Notes: a model not told the origin generated them from the sequence alone. Shown: positions 30,328-38,746, numbered from the stretch's first letter. The stretch is 64,000 nucleotides of DNA from Neptuniibacter victor (GCA_027943745.1 AP025763.1:620001-684000), one strand, 5' to 3'. Made by a program: numbers and translations.

Positions 30328-30403
30328 GGGTCGTTAGCTCAGTCGGTAGAGCAGTTGGCTTTTAACCAATTGGTCATAGGTTCGAATCCTATACGACCCA
30401 CCA
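30328..30403 (+). tRNA. tRNA-Lys (UUU), copy 2
   Basis: Identical in sequence to copy 1 from acceptor to CCA, 41 bp downstream. It is followed by the terminator at 30414-30435, so the functional operon reads Ser-Asn-Lys-Lys-terminator. Confidence 0.97.
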
Positions 30404-30413
30404 CTTATAGAAT

Positions 30414-30435
30414 CCAGCCTAGCGCTGGTTTTTTT
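30414..30435 (+). terminator. Rho-independent terminator after tRNA-Lys copy 2
   Basis: CCAGC (30414-30418) pairs with GCTGG (30424-30428), followed by seven T. A near-copy occurs at 30755-30776 after the disrupted third tRNA. Confidence 0.8.
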
Positions 30436-30479
30436 ATGCTTGAAAGAATCTGCGTTGAGTATAGGGTGAGAACCGTTAA

Positions 30480-30566
30480 AGGTTCGACTCGAAGGCGAAG
30501 CCTGTGGAGAACAGCGGAGCTTGCGACGCTGGCCCGAAGGGCATAGTAATCCTATACGACCCACCA
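30480..30566 (+). pseudogene. 5'-truncated tRNA-Lys fragment carrying the 61-bp insert
   Basis: Only AGGTTCGA of the T-arm (30480-30487) and the 3' piece from ATCCTAT to CCA (30549-30566) match tRNA-Lys. The two are split by the insert 30488-30548. Upstream bases (30453-30479) do not match the tRNA, so the acceptor, D-arm and anticodon arm are missing. It cannot form a tRNA. Confidence 0.9.
30488..30548 (+). repeat. 61-bp hairpin-rich insert, copy A
   Basis: The insert begins CTCGAAGGCG and ends GGGCATAGTA. It contains three potential hairpins: AGGC-GAA-GCCT (30493-30503), CAGCG/CGCTG (30512-30516 with 30527-30531) and GCCC-GAA-GGGC (30532-30542). It has no coding capacity to speak of. It is identical to copy B at 30666-30726. 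It looks like a small non-autonomous element or REP-like unit; no transposase is nearby. Confidence 0.85.
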
Positions 30567-30607
30567 CTCTTGAATCCTTTTCGCGATAACCTTTCGCTAT
30601 TTAATGT

Positions 30608-30744
30608 GGGTCGTTAGCTCAGTCGGTAGAGCAGTTGGCTTTTAACCAATTGGTCATAGGTTCGACTCGAAGGCGAAGCCTGTGGAGAACAGCGGAGCTT
30701 GCGACGCTGGCCCGAAGGGCATAGTAATCCTATACGACCCACCA
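30608..30744 (+). pseudogene. tRNA-Lys copy 3 interrupted in the T-loop by a 61-bp insert
   Basis: All of tRNA-Lys is present, from GGGTCGT to CCA, identical to copies 1 and 2. However, 61 bp (30666-30726) separate the T-loop bases TTCGA and AT, between standard positions 58 and 59. The T-stem halves ATAGG and CCTAT could still pair with the insert as an enlarged loop. It is probably a pseudogene. A spliced or processed product is not excluded by sequence. Confidence 0.88.
30666..30726 (+). repeat. 61-bp hairpin-rich insert, copy B
   Basis: Base-for-base identical to copy A (30488-30548) and joined to the tRNA at the same T-loop position. The exact junction is ambiguous by one base, because A precedes and ends the insert. 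No clear target-site duplication is visible. Confidence 0.88.
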
Positions 30745-30754
30745 CTTATAGAAT

Positions 30755-30776
30755 CCAGCCGAGCGCTGGTTTTTTT
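30755..30776 (+). terminator. Second copy of the tRNA terminator
   Basis: CCAGC pairs with GCTGG (30755-30759 with 30765-30769), followed by seven T. It differs from the first copy by one loop base. Confidence 0.75.
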
Positions 30777-30957
30777 ATGCCTGAAAGAATCTGTCGCTGC
30801 GTTTAGTTTTTTCTTAGTTAATTTTTATTCTATATGTTTTTTGCTTATGTCTTTTCAGTCTAAAGCAATTATTGCTTACATTTTGTATGCCTATATCTTT
30901 AAAGGGATAAGAGTTTTTGAGTAGTTAAATGGCTCGGGTGTTTTATAAGGAATAGAG

Positions 30958-31893
30958 ATGCTGACTCCTGAACAATGGGTGCTAGATGAAGACGAAGGGT
31001 TAGTCCCTTTAGCTAAATGGCAGAAAACGGTGGACGTTATGGCGCGGGTTTTTAATGCGCCGGCAGGTTTTATTGTGCAGTACGCCCCTGAAGGCTATCA
31101 GGTTGTGATCTCAAGTGATCAAGAGTCTAACCCTTACGATGCAGGCGTTGTTATTCCCTTGGATACCAATATTTTTTGTAAAAAAGTGGTTGAGCAGCAG
31201 AAGACGCTTTATGTTCAGGATGCACCTACTGAGAGTCGTTGGGATACAAACCCCGAGGTTAGTAATGACGGTTTTAGATCATATTTAGGATTGCCAGTCG
31301 TTTGGCCGACAGGTGAGCCTTTCGGCACTATCTGTGTCATGGATTTTAATTCCACGGATTATAAAACGGATTATGTTGATCTTGTTGGTGAGTTGCGAGA
31401 TCTGATCGAAGCAGATCTGGAAATACTGTCTCAATACCAAGTGATATCCAATCTTGCCATGACAGATGAGTTAACAGGTCTTTATAACCGTAGAGGCTTT
31501 TATTCAGTCGCTCAGCAGTGTTTGGCATTGGCTAAGCGTTCAGAGCTGTCCTTAGGGCTTCTGTATATGGATATGGATGGCCTTAAGGGGATTAATGATC
31601 ATCATGGCCATACGGCTGGAGATGATGCTTTAAGGCGCTTAGGAGAGGCGATAGAGGCTGTTGTTAGAGAAAACGACATTGCTGCGCGCTTATCGGGTGA
31701 TGAATTTGTGATGATGGTTGCAGCGGAGACAGTAGAGCAGTTAGATCGAATCTCTGCACGCTTGGCTGATCAGATGACGGCGCAAGGGCTAAGTGTGAGT
31801 ATAGGTTCTGTGTTGATTAATGATGAGACCCAGCCATTAGAGCACTGGATAGAAGAAGCCGATAGGCGTATGTATAGTGATAAAAAAACCTAA
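30958..31893 (+). CDS. GAF-GGDEF diguanylate cyclase
   Basis: This is a soluble 311-residue protein. The N-terminal GAF domain (about 20-155) shows FCKKVVEQQKTLYVQDA and YLGLPVVWPTGEPFGTICVMD, resembling GAF modules in bilin or small-molecule sensors. The C-terminal GGDEF domain (about 165-311) begins TDELTGLYNRRGF and has signature SGDEF at 246-250. SGDEF variants can be active, and DMDGLKGINDHHGH keeps the metal Asp residues. It should make c-di-GMP under GAF control. AAGGAA precedes the ATG. The gene is alone and converges on greB. Confidence 0.92.
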   Translation: MLTPEQWVLDEDEGLVPLAKWQKTVDVMARVFNAPAGFIVQYAPEGYQVVISSDQESNPYDAGVVIPLDTNIFCKKVVEQQKTLYVQDAPTESRWDTNPEVSNDGFRSYLGLPVVWPTGEPFGTICVMDFNSTDYKTDYVDLVGELRDLIEADLEILSQYQVISNLAMTDELTGLYNRRGFYSVAQQCLALAKRSELSLGLLYMDMDGLKGINDHHGHTAGDDALRRLGEAIEAVVRENDIAARLSGDEFVMMVAAETVEQLDRISARLADQMTAQGLSVSIGSVLINDETQPLEHWIEEADRRMYSDKKT

Positions 31894-31913
31894 GGCTGCT
31901 TTTGAGCCTTAGG
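31882..31913 (-). terminator. greB terminator overlapping both convergent gene ends
   Basis: CCTAAGGCT (31889-31897) pairs with AGCCTTAGG (31905-31913). Seven U follow on the minus strand. The stem includes the greB stop codon and the last bases of the GAF-GGDEF gene. Confidence 0.85.
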
Positions 31914-32418
31914 GGTTGTATTCGATTGCAATAATTTCATAGTAGCTTTCGCTATCATCCGGCTTTCTTAGGCAGATCTCATCACCGAGTTGCTTCTTTA
32001 AAAGAAGACGAGCAAGGGGGGAGTCCATAGAGATATAAGCCGAGCCAGCATCTATTTCATCCGGACCCACTATGCGGTGTTTTCTCTCTTGGTCGTCTTC
32101 ATCTAAAAGAGTAACCCAGGCCCCGAAAAATACAGTATCTTGTTTGTCCGCTTCCGGCGCGCGATCCACGACAGTCATATCATCTAGGCGTTTTGAAAGG
32201 TAACGGACTCTCCTATCAATTTCACGAAGTTGTTTTTTACCATAGATGTATTCAGCATTTTCTGAACGGTCACCTTGGGCCGCAGCTTCTTTTACAGACT
32301 GGGTTATCTCCGGGCGTTTTACCTTCCATAAATACTTTAGCTCTTCATTCAATCGAGCATAACCTTCTGCAGTTATATATTTTGAACTGCGTGGTTGAGG
32401 GGGGCGCCATCTTCCCAT
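31909..32418 (-). CDS. greB: Transcription elongation factor GreB
   Basis: The 169-residue protein has the Gre layout. An N-terminal antiparallel coiled coil carries the tip acids in AAAQGDRSENAEYIYGKKQLREID, and a C-terminal FKBP-like domain runs from about 90. The basic patch and the start RWRPPQPRSSKYIT fit GreB rather than GreA. GreB enters the RNA polymerase secondary channel and stimulates cleavage of long backtracked transcripts. It is monocistronic, with AGGA 11 bases before the ATG and a strong terminator at its stop. Confidence 0.95.
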   Translation of the reverse strand: MGRWRPPQPRSSKYITAEGYARLNEELKYLWKVKRPEITQSVKEAAAQGDRSENAEYIYGKKQLREIDRRVRYLSKRLDDMTVVDRAPEADKQDTVFFGAWVTLLDEDDQERKHRIVGPDEIDAGSAYISMDSPLARLLLKKQLGDEICLRKPDDSESYYEIIAIEYNP

Positions 32419-32525
32419 TGTTTTGTATTTCCTAAAGTTTTTATGAATTTGTAGTAAAGAATTCTAGCTGTTGGTCGATAAAAACATGACAACATTATCA
32501 CTGTTTTGTAAGAAAAAAGAGTCGA

Positions 32526-32951
32526 ATGAGAACTGAGCAGATTCAAAATAGAATTGAGGGCTATACCTCCACATTGAGCCAGGCGGTTCAAAGTGGCAGT
32601 GGTGCGCAGTTCTCGATGTTGCTGAGTTTGATTCATTCTAATCAGGCTTTGATGAAACCAGATGCTGTAGTGGAGGGGGGCGACTTTAAGCTGCCTGAAA
32701 GCGCTACGGTATATCCGGATGTTAATGAACTACATGATGGCCAGGTAACTGAACGCCTAAATGTAGCGGTGCATGATGGTTTGGTCGGTGATTTTGCTTA
32801 TGTAAATGGCTATCTATACAGCCATAGCAATACACCTAGGCAGCAGTCTATAGCGTCTGATGAATATGCCAAGGTGGCTTTGATGTCAACGGGGCAGCTT
32901 ATCATCGATGAGATTGAAGCCTCTAAGCAGCAGATTCGAGCTGCTGCATAG
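32526..32951 (+). CDS. Conserved-looking protein of unknown function (141 aa)
   Basis: The 141-residue product is soluble, with a helical N-terminus (IQNRIEGYTSTLSQAVQ), an acidic middle (YPDVNELHDGQ) and a helical end (LIIDEIEASKQQIRAAA). No signal peptide or membrane segment is present. I do not recognise a family. It is divergent from greB across a 107-bp AT-rich spacer that probably holds both promoters. The ribosome site is weak (AAGAG). Codon use looks like its neighbours. Confidence 0.6.
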   Translation: MRTEQIQNRIEGYTSTLSQAVQSGSGAQFSMLLSLIHSNQALMKPDAVVEGGDFKLPESATVYPDVNELHDGQVTERLNVAVHDGLVGDFAYVNGYLYSHSNTPRQQSIASDEYAKVALMSTGQLIIDEIEASKQQIRAAA

Positions 32952-32998
32952 TGGGCTTTGATTAGGCGTTAAGTTTCAGTTGCTGGAGTTAGCCTAGT

Positions 32999-33382
32999 TT
33001 AGGTTCTCCACTGTATTTTTTCTTCAGTACCGTTTTCAATTTTCCAGTACTCGTCTGGATCATCGCCATCTTCCCAGCCAGAAACTACACAGCGTATTTG
33101 AGCATCCATTGCGCCAGCGGCTGCGCGCGCACATTCCAGATCATTCACCCAAGGAGTTTGGTCTGATTTTAGCCAGACGCTCGTCCAGGCTTTGCCTGCG
33201 ACTTTTTCATGAACTAATGTCTCAACGTTATTGCCTTGAAAGGTTAGCGTGAATTCATGAATGGTATTTTTTGAGGTGTTACATGTCATCTGATCCGAAA
33301 GTGACTTTAGCCAGTCTTGAATCGCTTCTAAAGAGCAGTTTTTAACGTATATTTCTATATCGGGGTGTCGGCTATTTGTCAT
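32999..33382 (-). CDS. Small acidic protein of unknown function (127 aa)
   Basis: This is a protein of 127 residues without a signal peptide. It reads as alternating strands and helices: IEIYVKNCSLEAIQDWLKSL at the start, VETLVHEKVAGKAWTSVWLKS in the middle, and GWEDGDDPDEYWKIENG near the end. Tryptophan and acidic residues are enriched. I do not recognise a family with confidence. Its start overlaps the end of the membrane-protein gene at 33372-33647 by 11 bp, so it is the last gene of a unit led by rlmA. Confidence 0.65.
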   Translation of the reverse strand: MTNSRHPDIEIYVKNCSLEAIQDWLKSLSDQMTCNTSKNTIHEFTLTFQGNNVETLVHEKVAGKAWTSVWLKSDQTPWVNDLECARAAAGAMDAQIRCVVSGWEDGDDPDEYWKIENGTEEKIQWRT

Positions 33383-33647
33383 GGTTATCGTCGCTTATAA
33401 AACGGATGATGCGTAAAACGCTTAGGCTTAGGTAGCCGATGGCTGCCAGTATGATGCCGGCGCTTAAGATGATCAAGCCTACCAGTCCAAGAATTTCTTG
33501 AACTATCGAGCTTTGTAATGCGAATTCTGCTGTCCCAAGGATCAATAGCCCGACAAAGAAAACAACAAAGCCGACCCCAAGTATGGCAAGGTTTTGTCTA
33601 GGATTGTCGGCCCGACGATAGAGCCAGTTTCTTAACTTATTGTTCAT
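33372..33647 (-). CDS. Small two-helix membrane protein
   Basis: The 91-residue protein has a basic N-terminus (RNWLYRRADNPRQN), which should stay in the cytoplasm, and two hydrophobic segments at about 20-40 and 50-77. Both ends are therefore predicted inside. I recognise no family beyond a small inner-membrane protein. Its ATG overlaps the rlmA stop (ATGA), and its own end overlaps the next gene, so the three are translationally coupled. Confidence 0.7.
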   Translation of the reverse strand: MNNKLRNWLYRRADNPRQNLAILGVGFVVFFVGLLILGTAEFALQSSIVQEILGLVGLIILSAGIILAAIGYLSLSVLRIIRFISDDNHDK

Positions 33648-34477
33648 CTGCGTGTGAAAAGGCCGAGATTAACATCGACTGTCAGCTCAAGTTTTTCTAG
33701 TTGGCTAATGCTCGATTTGGCTTCAGGGCGTAAACGCTGGCTGTGAGGGGTCATACCAAGTAGAGACTCAATTTGTTCGCTGGATTCTAGAGTGAATTTG
33801 TAGCTTACAGGCTCTCTATGAGATAACTCAAAATACTCGTCAAGTGTTTTGATGGGGTCGAAGTGACTGGTATTAACCTCTTTGTAGATTAATTGGCGCA
33901 ATTCAATGAGATGCTGTTCACCGGGCCAGGCAACTAATAAGGTGCTGCCTGGTTTCATTGGTTTAGCGAATGCTTCAGGCATTAAGCGACTAAAGAGAAT
34001 AAGCTGAAGATCTAAGCTTTGTTCAGGTAGCGGGATATCAGCACCGGAGGCGACTAACCAGGTAATTGTTTTGTTTCGCTGCGTTGCGGCTTTAACTGCA
34101 TGTTTAGATATATCTAAGCCGGTAATTGAAGCATGTGACTGACAATTACTGTCAATAAACTCTGCGAGTCTAGCGGTGTAATAGCCTTCCCCGCATCCCA
34201 TATCGAGGATGTTGGGTTCGGTTATATTGTTAAGTGCCTTACTCGCTAACTGATTAATGCGATCAGATAAGGGTTGATAGAAGCTTTGTTCTAAAAACTG
34301 CCGGCGGGCTTGTACCATCTCAGGATTATCACCAGGATCTTTGGAGCGCTTCTTATGTGCTAATAAAAGATTCCAATAGCCCTGCTTTGCAGCATCGAAG
34401 CTGTGATTATTCTCACAGCGGAGGTTTCTCTCCTGTTGAATCAGGGCTGCTTTGCAGACAGGGCAGATGAGTAGCAT
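33644..34477 (-). CDS. rlmA: 23S rRNA (guanine-745 N1) methyltransferase
   Basis: The 277-residue protein opens with a zinc finger: CPVC near residues 5-8, then C25 and H29 in the CENNHSFD segment. The family RNA-binding stretch is AKQGYWNLLLAHKKRSKDPGDN. The SAM-binding motif is NILDMGCGEGYYT, and VASGADIPLPEQSLD lies further on. RlmA (RrmA) methylates G745 of 23S rRNA. It lies 13 bp downstream of dapE on the same strand, and two small unknown genes overlap it downstream. Confidence 0.93.
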   Translation of the reverse strand: MLLICPVCKAALIQQERNLRCENNHSFDAAKQGYWNLLLAHKKRSKDPGDNPEMVQARRQFLEQSFYQPLSDRINQLASKALNNITEPNILDMGCGEGYYTARLAEFIDSNCQSHASITGLDISKHAVKAATQRNKTITWLVASGADIPLPEQSLDLQLILFSRLMPEAFAKPMKPGSTLLVAWPGEQHLIELRQLIYKEVNTSHFDPIKTLDEYFELSHREPVSYKFTLESSEQIESLLGMTPHSQRLRPEAKSSISQLEKLELTVDVNLGLFTRR

Positions 34478-34490
34478 GAAGCAATGATTC

Positions 34491-35681
<1,191 letters not shown>

Positions 35682-35764
35682 CTATACGAAATTTTAAAAA
35701 CGATAAAGCATCTCCTAAAACTACAGGGCTGTTATCAGGAGAGCCTTCTCGGATTTAAGATCGC

Positions 35765-36796
35765 TTAGTTGTGTTTATGTAGCTCTTCATTGAGCTCAAT
35801 AGCCGACTTGTTTGTTTTAACTTCGATGCGACCGTTTTGTGAGTTACGGCGGAATAACAGATCTGGCTTGCCAGCTAATTCAGCTGCTTTGACGGTGCTG
35901 ACTTCGTTGTTCTGATCATCAAGGACCGTGACTTTAGAGCCCGCTGTTACGTATAAGCCAGCTTCTAGTGTGCAGCGATCACCCATTGGTAAGCCTAAGC
36001 CCGCATTTGCACCCAGTAAGCAGTTTTCGCCGACAGAGATGACGACGTTGTTACCACCAGAAAGCGTACCCATCGTAGAGCAGCCGCCACCTAGATCAGA
36101 GCCATTGCCGACGACAACGCCTGCAGAAATTCGACCTTCAACCATGCTTACGCCTAAAGTGCCTGCGTTAAAGTTAACAAAGCCTTCATGCATAACAGTT
36201 GTGCCTTCGCCCACATGCGCGCCTAAACGAACGCGTGAAGCATCACCAATACGGATGCCAGCAGGCACAACGTAATCAGTCATTTTAGGGAATTTATCAA
36301 CAGAGTTTACGCTAAGAATACGGCCTTGAGCGCGAGCAGCAAGTTGACGTTTCGGCAGATCATCTAGAGACACAGCGCCTTCGTTCGTCCAAGCAACGTT
36401 AGGTAGTAAACCAAAGATGCCTGTTAGATTGATACCGTGAGGCTTAACCATGCGCTGAGAAAGCAGTGTTAGCTTTAAATAAGCTTCAGCAGTGGATGTC
36501 GGGCCTTCATCGTTTTCTAGAATACATACAACCAGTGCTTGTTGCGTGCCTTCTAAGATCTCAACGATTTCGGCTTGATCTTCTGCGCCTACTGACAGGA
36601 ACGCCGCTTCAAGCGATTTTAACTGTGATTCTTTGATTTCGATTGCAGCGTTGCCGCCTTCGTAACCAATTTTTTCTGCAACAGCTGTTACGATTGCATC
36701 ATCAGCGTTAAGTAAAGGTGTGTTGTAGTAAACTTCAAGTAATTCACCAGCTGAGGATTTAGTGCCTACGCCTAAACCGAATGCAAAATTTGCCAT
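35765..36796 (-). CDS. dapD: Tetrahydrodipicolinate N-succinyltransferase
   Basis: This is a 343-residue transferase of the Pseudomonas-type DapD class, longer than the 274-residue enterobacterial form. The N-terminal domain begins ANFAFGLGVGTKSS. The C-terminal left-handed beta-helix has hexapeptide repeats such as VRLGAHVGEGTTVMHEG and VVVGNGSDLGGGCS. It transfers succinyl from succinyl-CoA in DAP/lysine synthesis. ATG 36796 with GGAGATC upstream is the start; an upstream in-frame extension lacks a ribosome site and would overlap yffB. Confidence 0.95.
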   Translation of the reverse strand: MANFAFGLGVGTKSSAGELLEVYYNTPLLNADDAIVTAVAEKIGYEGGNAAIEIKESQLKSLEAAFLSVGAEDQAEIVEILEGTQQALVVCILENDEGPTSTAEAYLKLTLLSQRMVKPHGINLTGIFGLLPNVAWTNEGAVSLDDLPKRQLAARAQGRILSVNSVDKFPKMTDYVVPAGIRIGDASRVRLGAHVGEGTTVMHEGFVNFNAGTLGVSMVEGRISAGVVVGNGSDLGGGCSTMGTLSGGNNVVISVGENCLLGANAGLGLPMGDRCTLEAGLYVTAGSKVTVLDDQNNEVSTVKAAELAGKPDLLFRRNSQNGRIEVKTNKSAIELNEELHKHN

Positions 36797-36845
36797 GTTG
36801 ATCTCCAGATATAAAATTCTAAAATTCGTTTTGCCTGAGGCGCTT

Positions 36846-37190
36846 TTAGCCAAGCAGGTCGGAATACTCGGTATCTTTAAACCCTACCTTACGCTCGGTT
36901 CCAATATCTAGAAGCGGGCGCTTTATCATGGCAGGATGTTGAAGCATCAATTCAATTGCTGAGGCTTCATTAATGGTGTTCTTCACTTCATCGGGTTGCT
37001 GTCGCCAAGTTGTACCGCGTTTGTTCAGCAATAGTTCCCAGCCAAGTTCAGCTGCCCATGCTTCAAGCTGGCTTTTGTCTAAGCCTTCTTTGCGATAGTC
37101 ATGGAAGCGGTATTCAATTTGATGCGCTTCAAGCCATTTGCGTGCTTTCTTAATCGTATCGCAGTTTGGGATGCCGTACATTGTAACCAT
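36846..37190 (-). CDS. yffB: ArsC/Spx-like reductase-fold protein YffB
   Basis: The 114-residue protein has the thioredoxin-like ArsC/Spx fold with a single redox Cys in YGIPNCDTIKKAR. The later block LLNKRGTTWRQ and the segment MIKRPLLD are typical of YffB. It has no second arsenate-reductase Cys pair, so arsenate reduction is unlikely; glutathione-dependent thiol chemistry is suggested. GGAG lies before the ATG. It sits between dapC and dapD, a placement similar to yffB next to dapE in E. coli. The functional link to lysine synthesis is unclear. Confidence 0.88.
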   Translation of the reverse strand: MVTMYGIPNCDTIKKARKWLEAHQIEYRFHDYRKEGLDKSQLEAWAAELGWELLLNKRGTTWRQQPDEVKNTINEASAIELMLQHPAMIKRPLLDIGTERKVGFKDTEYSDLLG

Positions 37191-37207
37191 AATGATCTCC
37201 CTCTTTA

Positions 37208-38404
37208 TTACAGTGATTCGATATACGCGCGGATACGTTCTGCCGCTTCAACGCATTCTTCTACCGTTGCCACAAGCGCCATACGCACATAACCTGCACC
37301 AGGCAATGTGTTATCGGTATCACGAGAAAGGTAGCGGCCTGGTAGCACGGTGACGTTCTGTGAGGCAAATAGTCCTTGCGCAAACTTATCATCAGCGATA
37401 GGTGTTTTAGCCCATAGATAGAAACTAGCGTCAGGTTTTTTAACATCCATCACGGGTTCTAAAATACGGATGACGGCATCAAATTTGTGTCGATAAAGGT
37501 CCCGGTTATCTAGCACGTGGTCTTCATCTCCCCAAGCTTCAATAGAGGCGAGTTGATGCTGAATTGGCATAGAAGAGCCGTGGTAGGTTCTATAGGCTAA
37601 GAAGGGCTTGAGTAACGTTGCATCTCCAGCGATGAAGCCGGAACGTAATCCCGGGAGATTGGAGCGTTTAGATAAGCTGTGCATGACAATACAGTTTTTA
37701 TAATCATCACGTCCTAGCTCAGCGCAGGCTTGAAGAAGGCCAACGGGTGGTCTCTCTTCGTCAAGGTATATTTCAGAATAACACTCATCCGAGGCAACGA
37801 TAAAGTTGTACTTATCTGATAACGCGATTAGCTTTTTGAGTGTATCGAGGTCAGTTACTGCACCTGTTGGATTACTTGGCGAGCAAAGGAAAAGTAGCTG
37901 GCAGCGCTGCCAAACATCTTCACTGACTGCATCATAATCTGGGATGAAGCCATTCTCTTCTAAACAGTTTAGGTAGTATGGTTCTGCACCCGATAGGTAA
38001 GCGGCACCCTCATATATTTGGTAAAACGGATTGGGTGAGATAACCAATGCATCGTTTTTACGTTCTACCGCGGCTTGAGTAAAAGCAAAAATAGCTTCAC
38101 GGGTGCCGTTGACGGGAAGTACATTGTCTTCTGCGCTCAAGCTGTTTTCAGCTAATTTAAAGCGTGATGTACACCAGTCTGCTATCGCTTGACGTAGCTC
38201 GGGTAAGCCTTTGGTCGTTGGATAGTTTGCCAGTTTAGCCATGTTGTTAATTAGGCATTCTTGAACAAAAGGTGGCGATGGGTGTTTAGGTTCACCAATA
38301 GATAATGCAATGTGATCAAGATCCGCCGGTGGAGATACTTCAGCTTTTAGGGCTGTCAGTTTTTCAAAAGGATAGGGCTGTAGCAGACTTAGATCGCGAT
38401 TCAT
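37208..38404 (-). CDS. dapC: Succinyldiaminopimelate aminotransferase
   Basis: The 398-residue fold-type I PLP enzyme starts MNRDLSLLQPYPFEKLTAL, typical of DapC. PLP contacts are the ASDECYSEIY block, with the Schiff-base Lys in HSLSKRSNLPGLRSG. It converts N-succinyl-2-amino-6-oxopimelate to N-succinyl-LL-DAP. ATG 38404 has AAGGA seven bases upstream and is preferred over a start 14 codons earlier. It leads the dapC-yffB-dapD-dapE run, which contains all three steps between tetrahydrodipicolinate and LL-DAP. Confidence 0.92.
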   Translation of the reverse strand: MNRDLSLLQPYPFEKLTALKAEVSPPADLDHIALSIGEPKHPSPPFVQECLINNMAKLANYPTTKGLPELRQAIADWCTSRFKLAENSLSAEDNVLPVNGTREAIFAFTQAAVERKNDALVISPNPFYQIYEGAAYLSGAEPYYLNCLEENGFIPDYDAVSEDVWQRCQLLFLCSPSNPTGAVTDLDTLKKLIALSDKYNFIVASDECYSEIYLDEERPPVGLLQACAELGRDDYKNCIVMHSLSKRSNLPGLRSGFIAGDATLLKPFLAYRTYHGSSMPIQHQLASIEAWGDEDHVLDNRDLYRHKFDAVIRILEPVMDVKKPDASFYLWAKTPIADDKFAQGLFASQNVTVLPGRYLSRDTDNTLPGAGYVRMALVATVEECVEAAERIRAYIESL

Positions 38405-38705
38405 ACTGGTCCTTGAGTTCCCATGTAGGGCTATTTGCGAAAACAAAAATGCAGAAATTTAGGGGCCAAATTATACCTGAATCCTTGCCGTTCTGCGAAT
38501 AAGCGCATTGGATCAGGTAAACGCTAATAGCCATGTAAATTGTATGAATTATTTTGTAGCAAATTACTTAGCTTCCCATCTGGGTTTTACCTTGTTGTTA
38601 AATCGCACTATGCTAACAAATAGAGATGAACAACCGTTTGAATTAAAGGATTTTGGGTTGTTATCCCGTTGCTTTAGCAAAGGATCTGCTCGTTCTTATT
38701 TTGTT

Positions 38706-38735
38706 GGAGGAGCGATGATGTCGCCAGCCTCCTAA
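38706..38735 (+). promoter_or_regulatory. Hairpin masking a strong SD, with a 6-codon leader before the PilZ gene
   Basis: GGAGG (38706-38710) pairs with CCTCC (38728-38732), and inside this GCGA (38712-38715) pairs with TCGC (38721-38724). The hairpin hides a near-ideal ribosome site and the ATGATG at 38715-38720, which opens a leader MMSPAS ending at TAA 38733-38735, 11 bp before the PilZ start. No U-run follows, so it is not a typical terminator. Confidence 0.45.
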
Positions 38736-38746
38736 TAGGCGTTGTT

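Larger units (their letters stand above)
30549..30793 (+). repeat. Second copy of the tRNA-Lys/terminator block
   Basis: This 245-bp block repeats 30269-30452 (184 bp): the tRNA-Lys 3' end, the 41-bp spacer, a second tRNA-Lys and the terminator. Apart from the extra 61-bp insert I see only two substitutions, in the terminator loop and just beyond its T-run. The near identity points to a recent tandem duplication or gene conversion. Confidence 0.9.

Noticed and set aside
30334-30567. Open frame of 77 codons antisense to the tRNA-Lys region
   Set aside because: It reads through tRNA-Lys and the insert on the minus strand; a typical spurious protein over tRNA genes with no ribosome site.
30608-30744. 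Group I or group II intron in tRNA-Lys
   Set aside because: The 61-bp insert is far too short for either ribozyme and lies in the T-loop instead of the anticodon loop.
30019-30793. Phage or island integrated at the tRNA cluster
   Set aside because: No integrase, excisionase or compositional break follows; ordinary chromosomal genes resume at 30958.
30682-30924. 80-codon frame overlapping the tRNA repeat and downstream spacer
   Set aside because: It begins inside the disrupted tRNA-Lys and has no independent ribosome site or family match.
36797-36853. 19-codon N-terminal extension of dapD
   Set aside because: It overlaps the yffB end, lacks a ribosome site, and the family starts at the internal Met with GGAG upstream.
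38508-38735. 75-codon frame upstream of the PilZ gene
   Set aside because: TTG start without a ribosome site and no protein-like pattern; only its last six codons have a strong SD and are listed as a leader.
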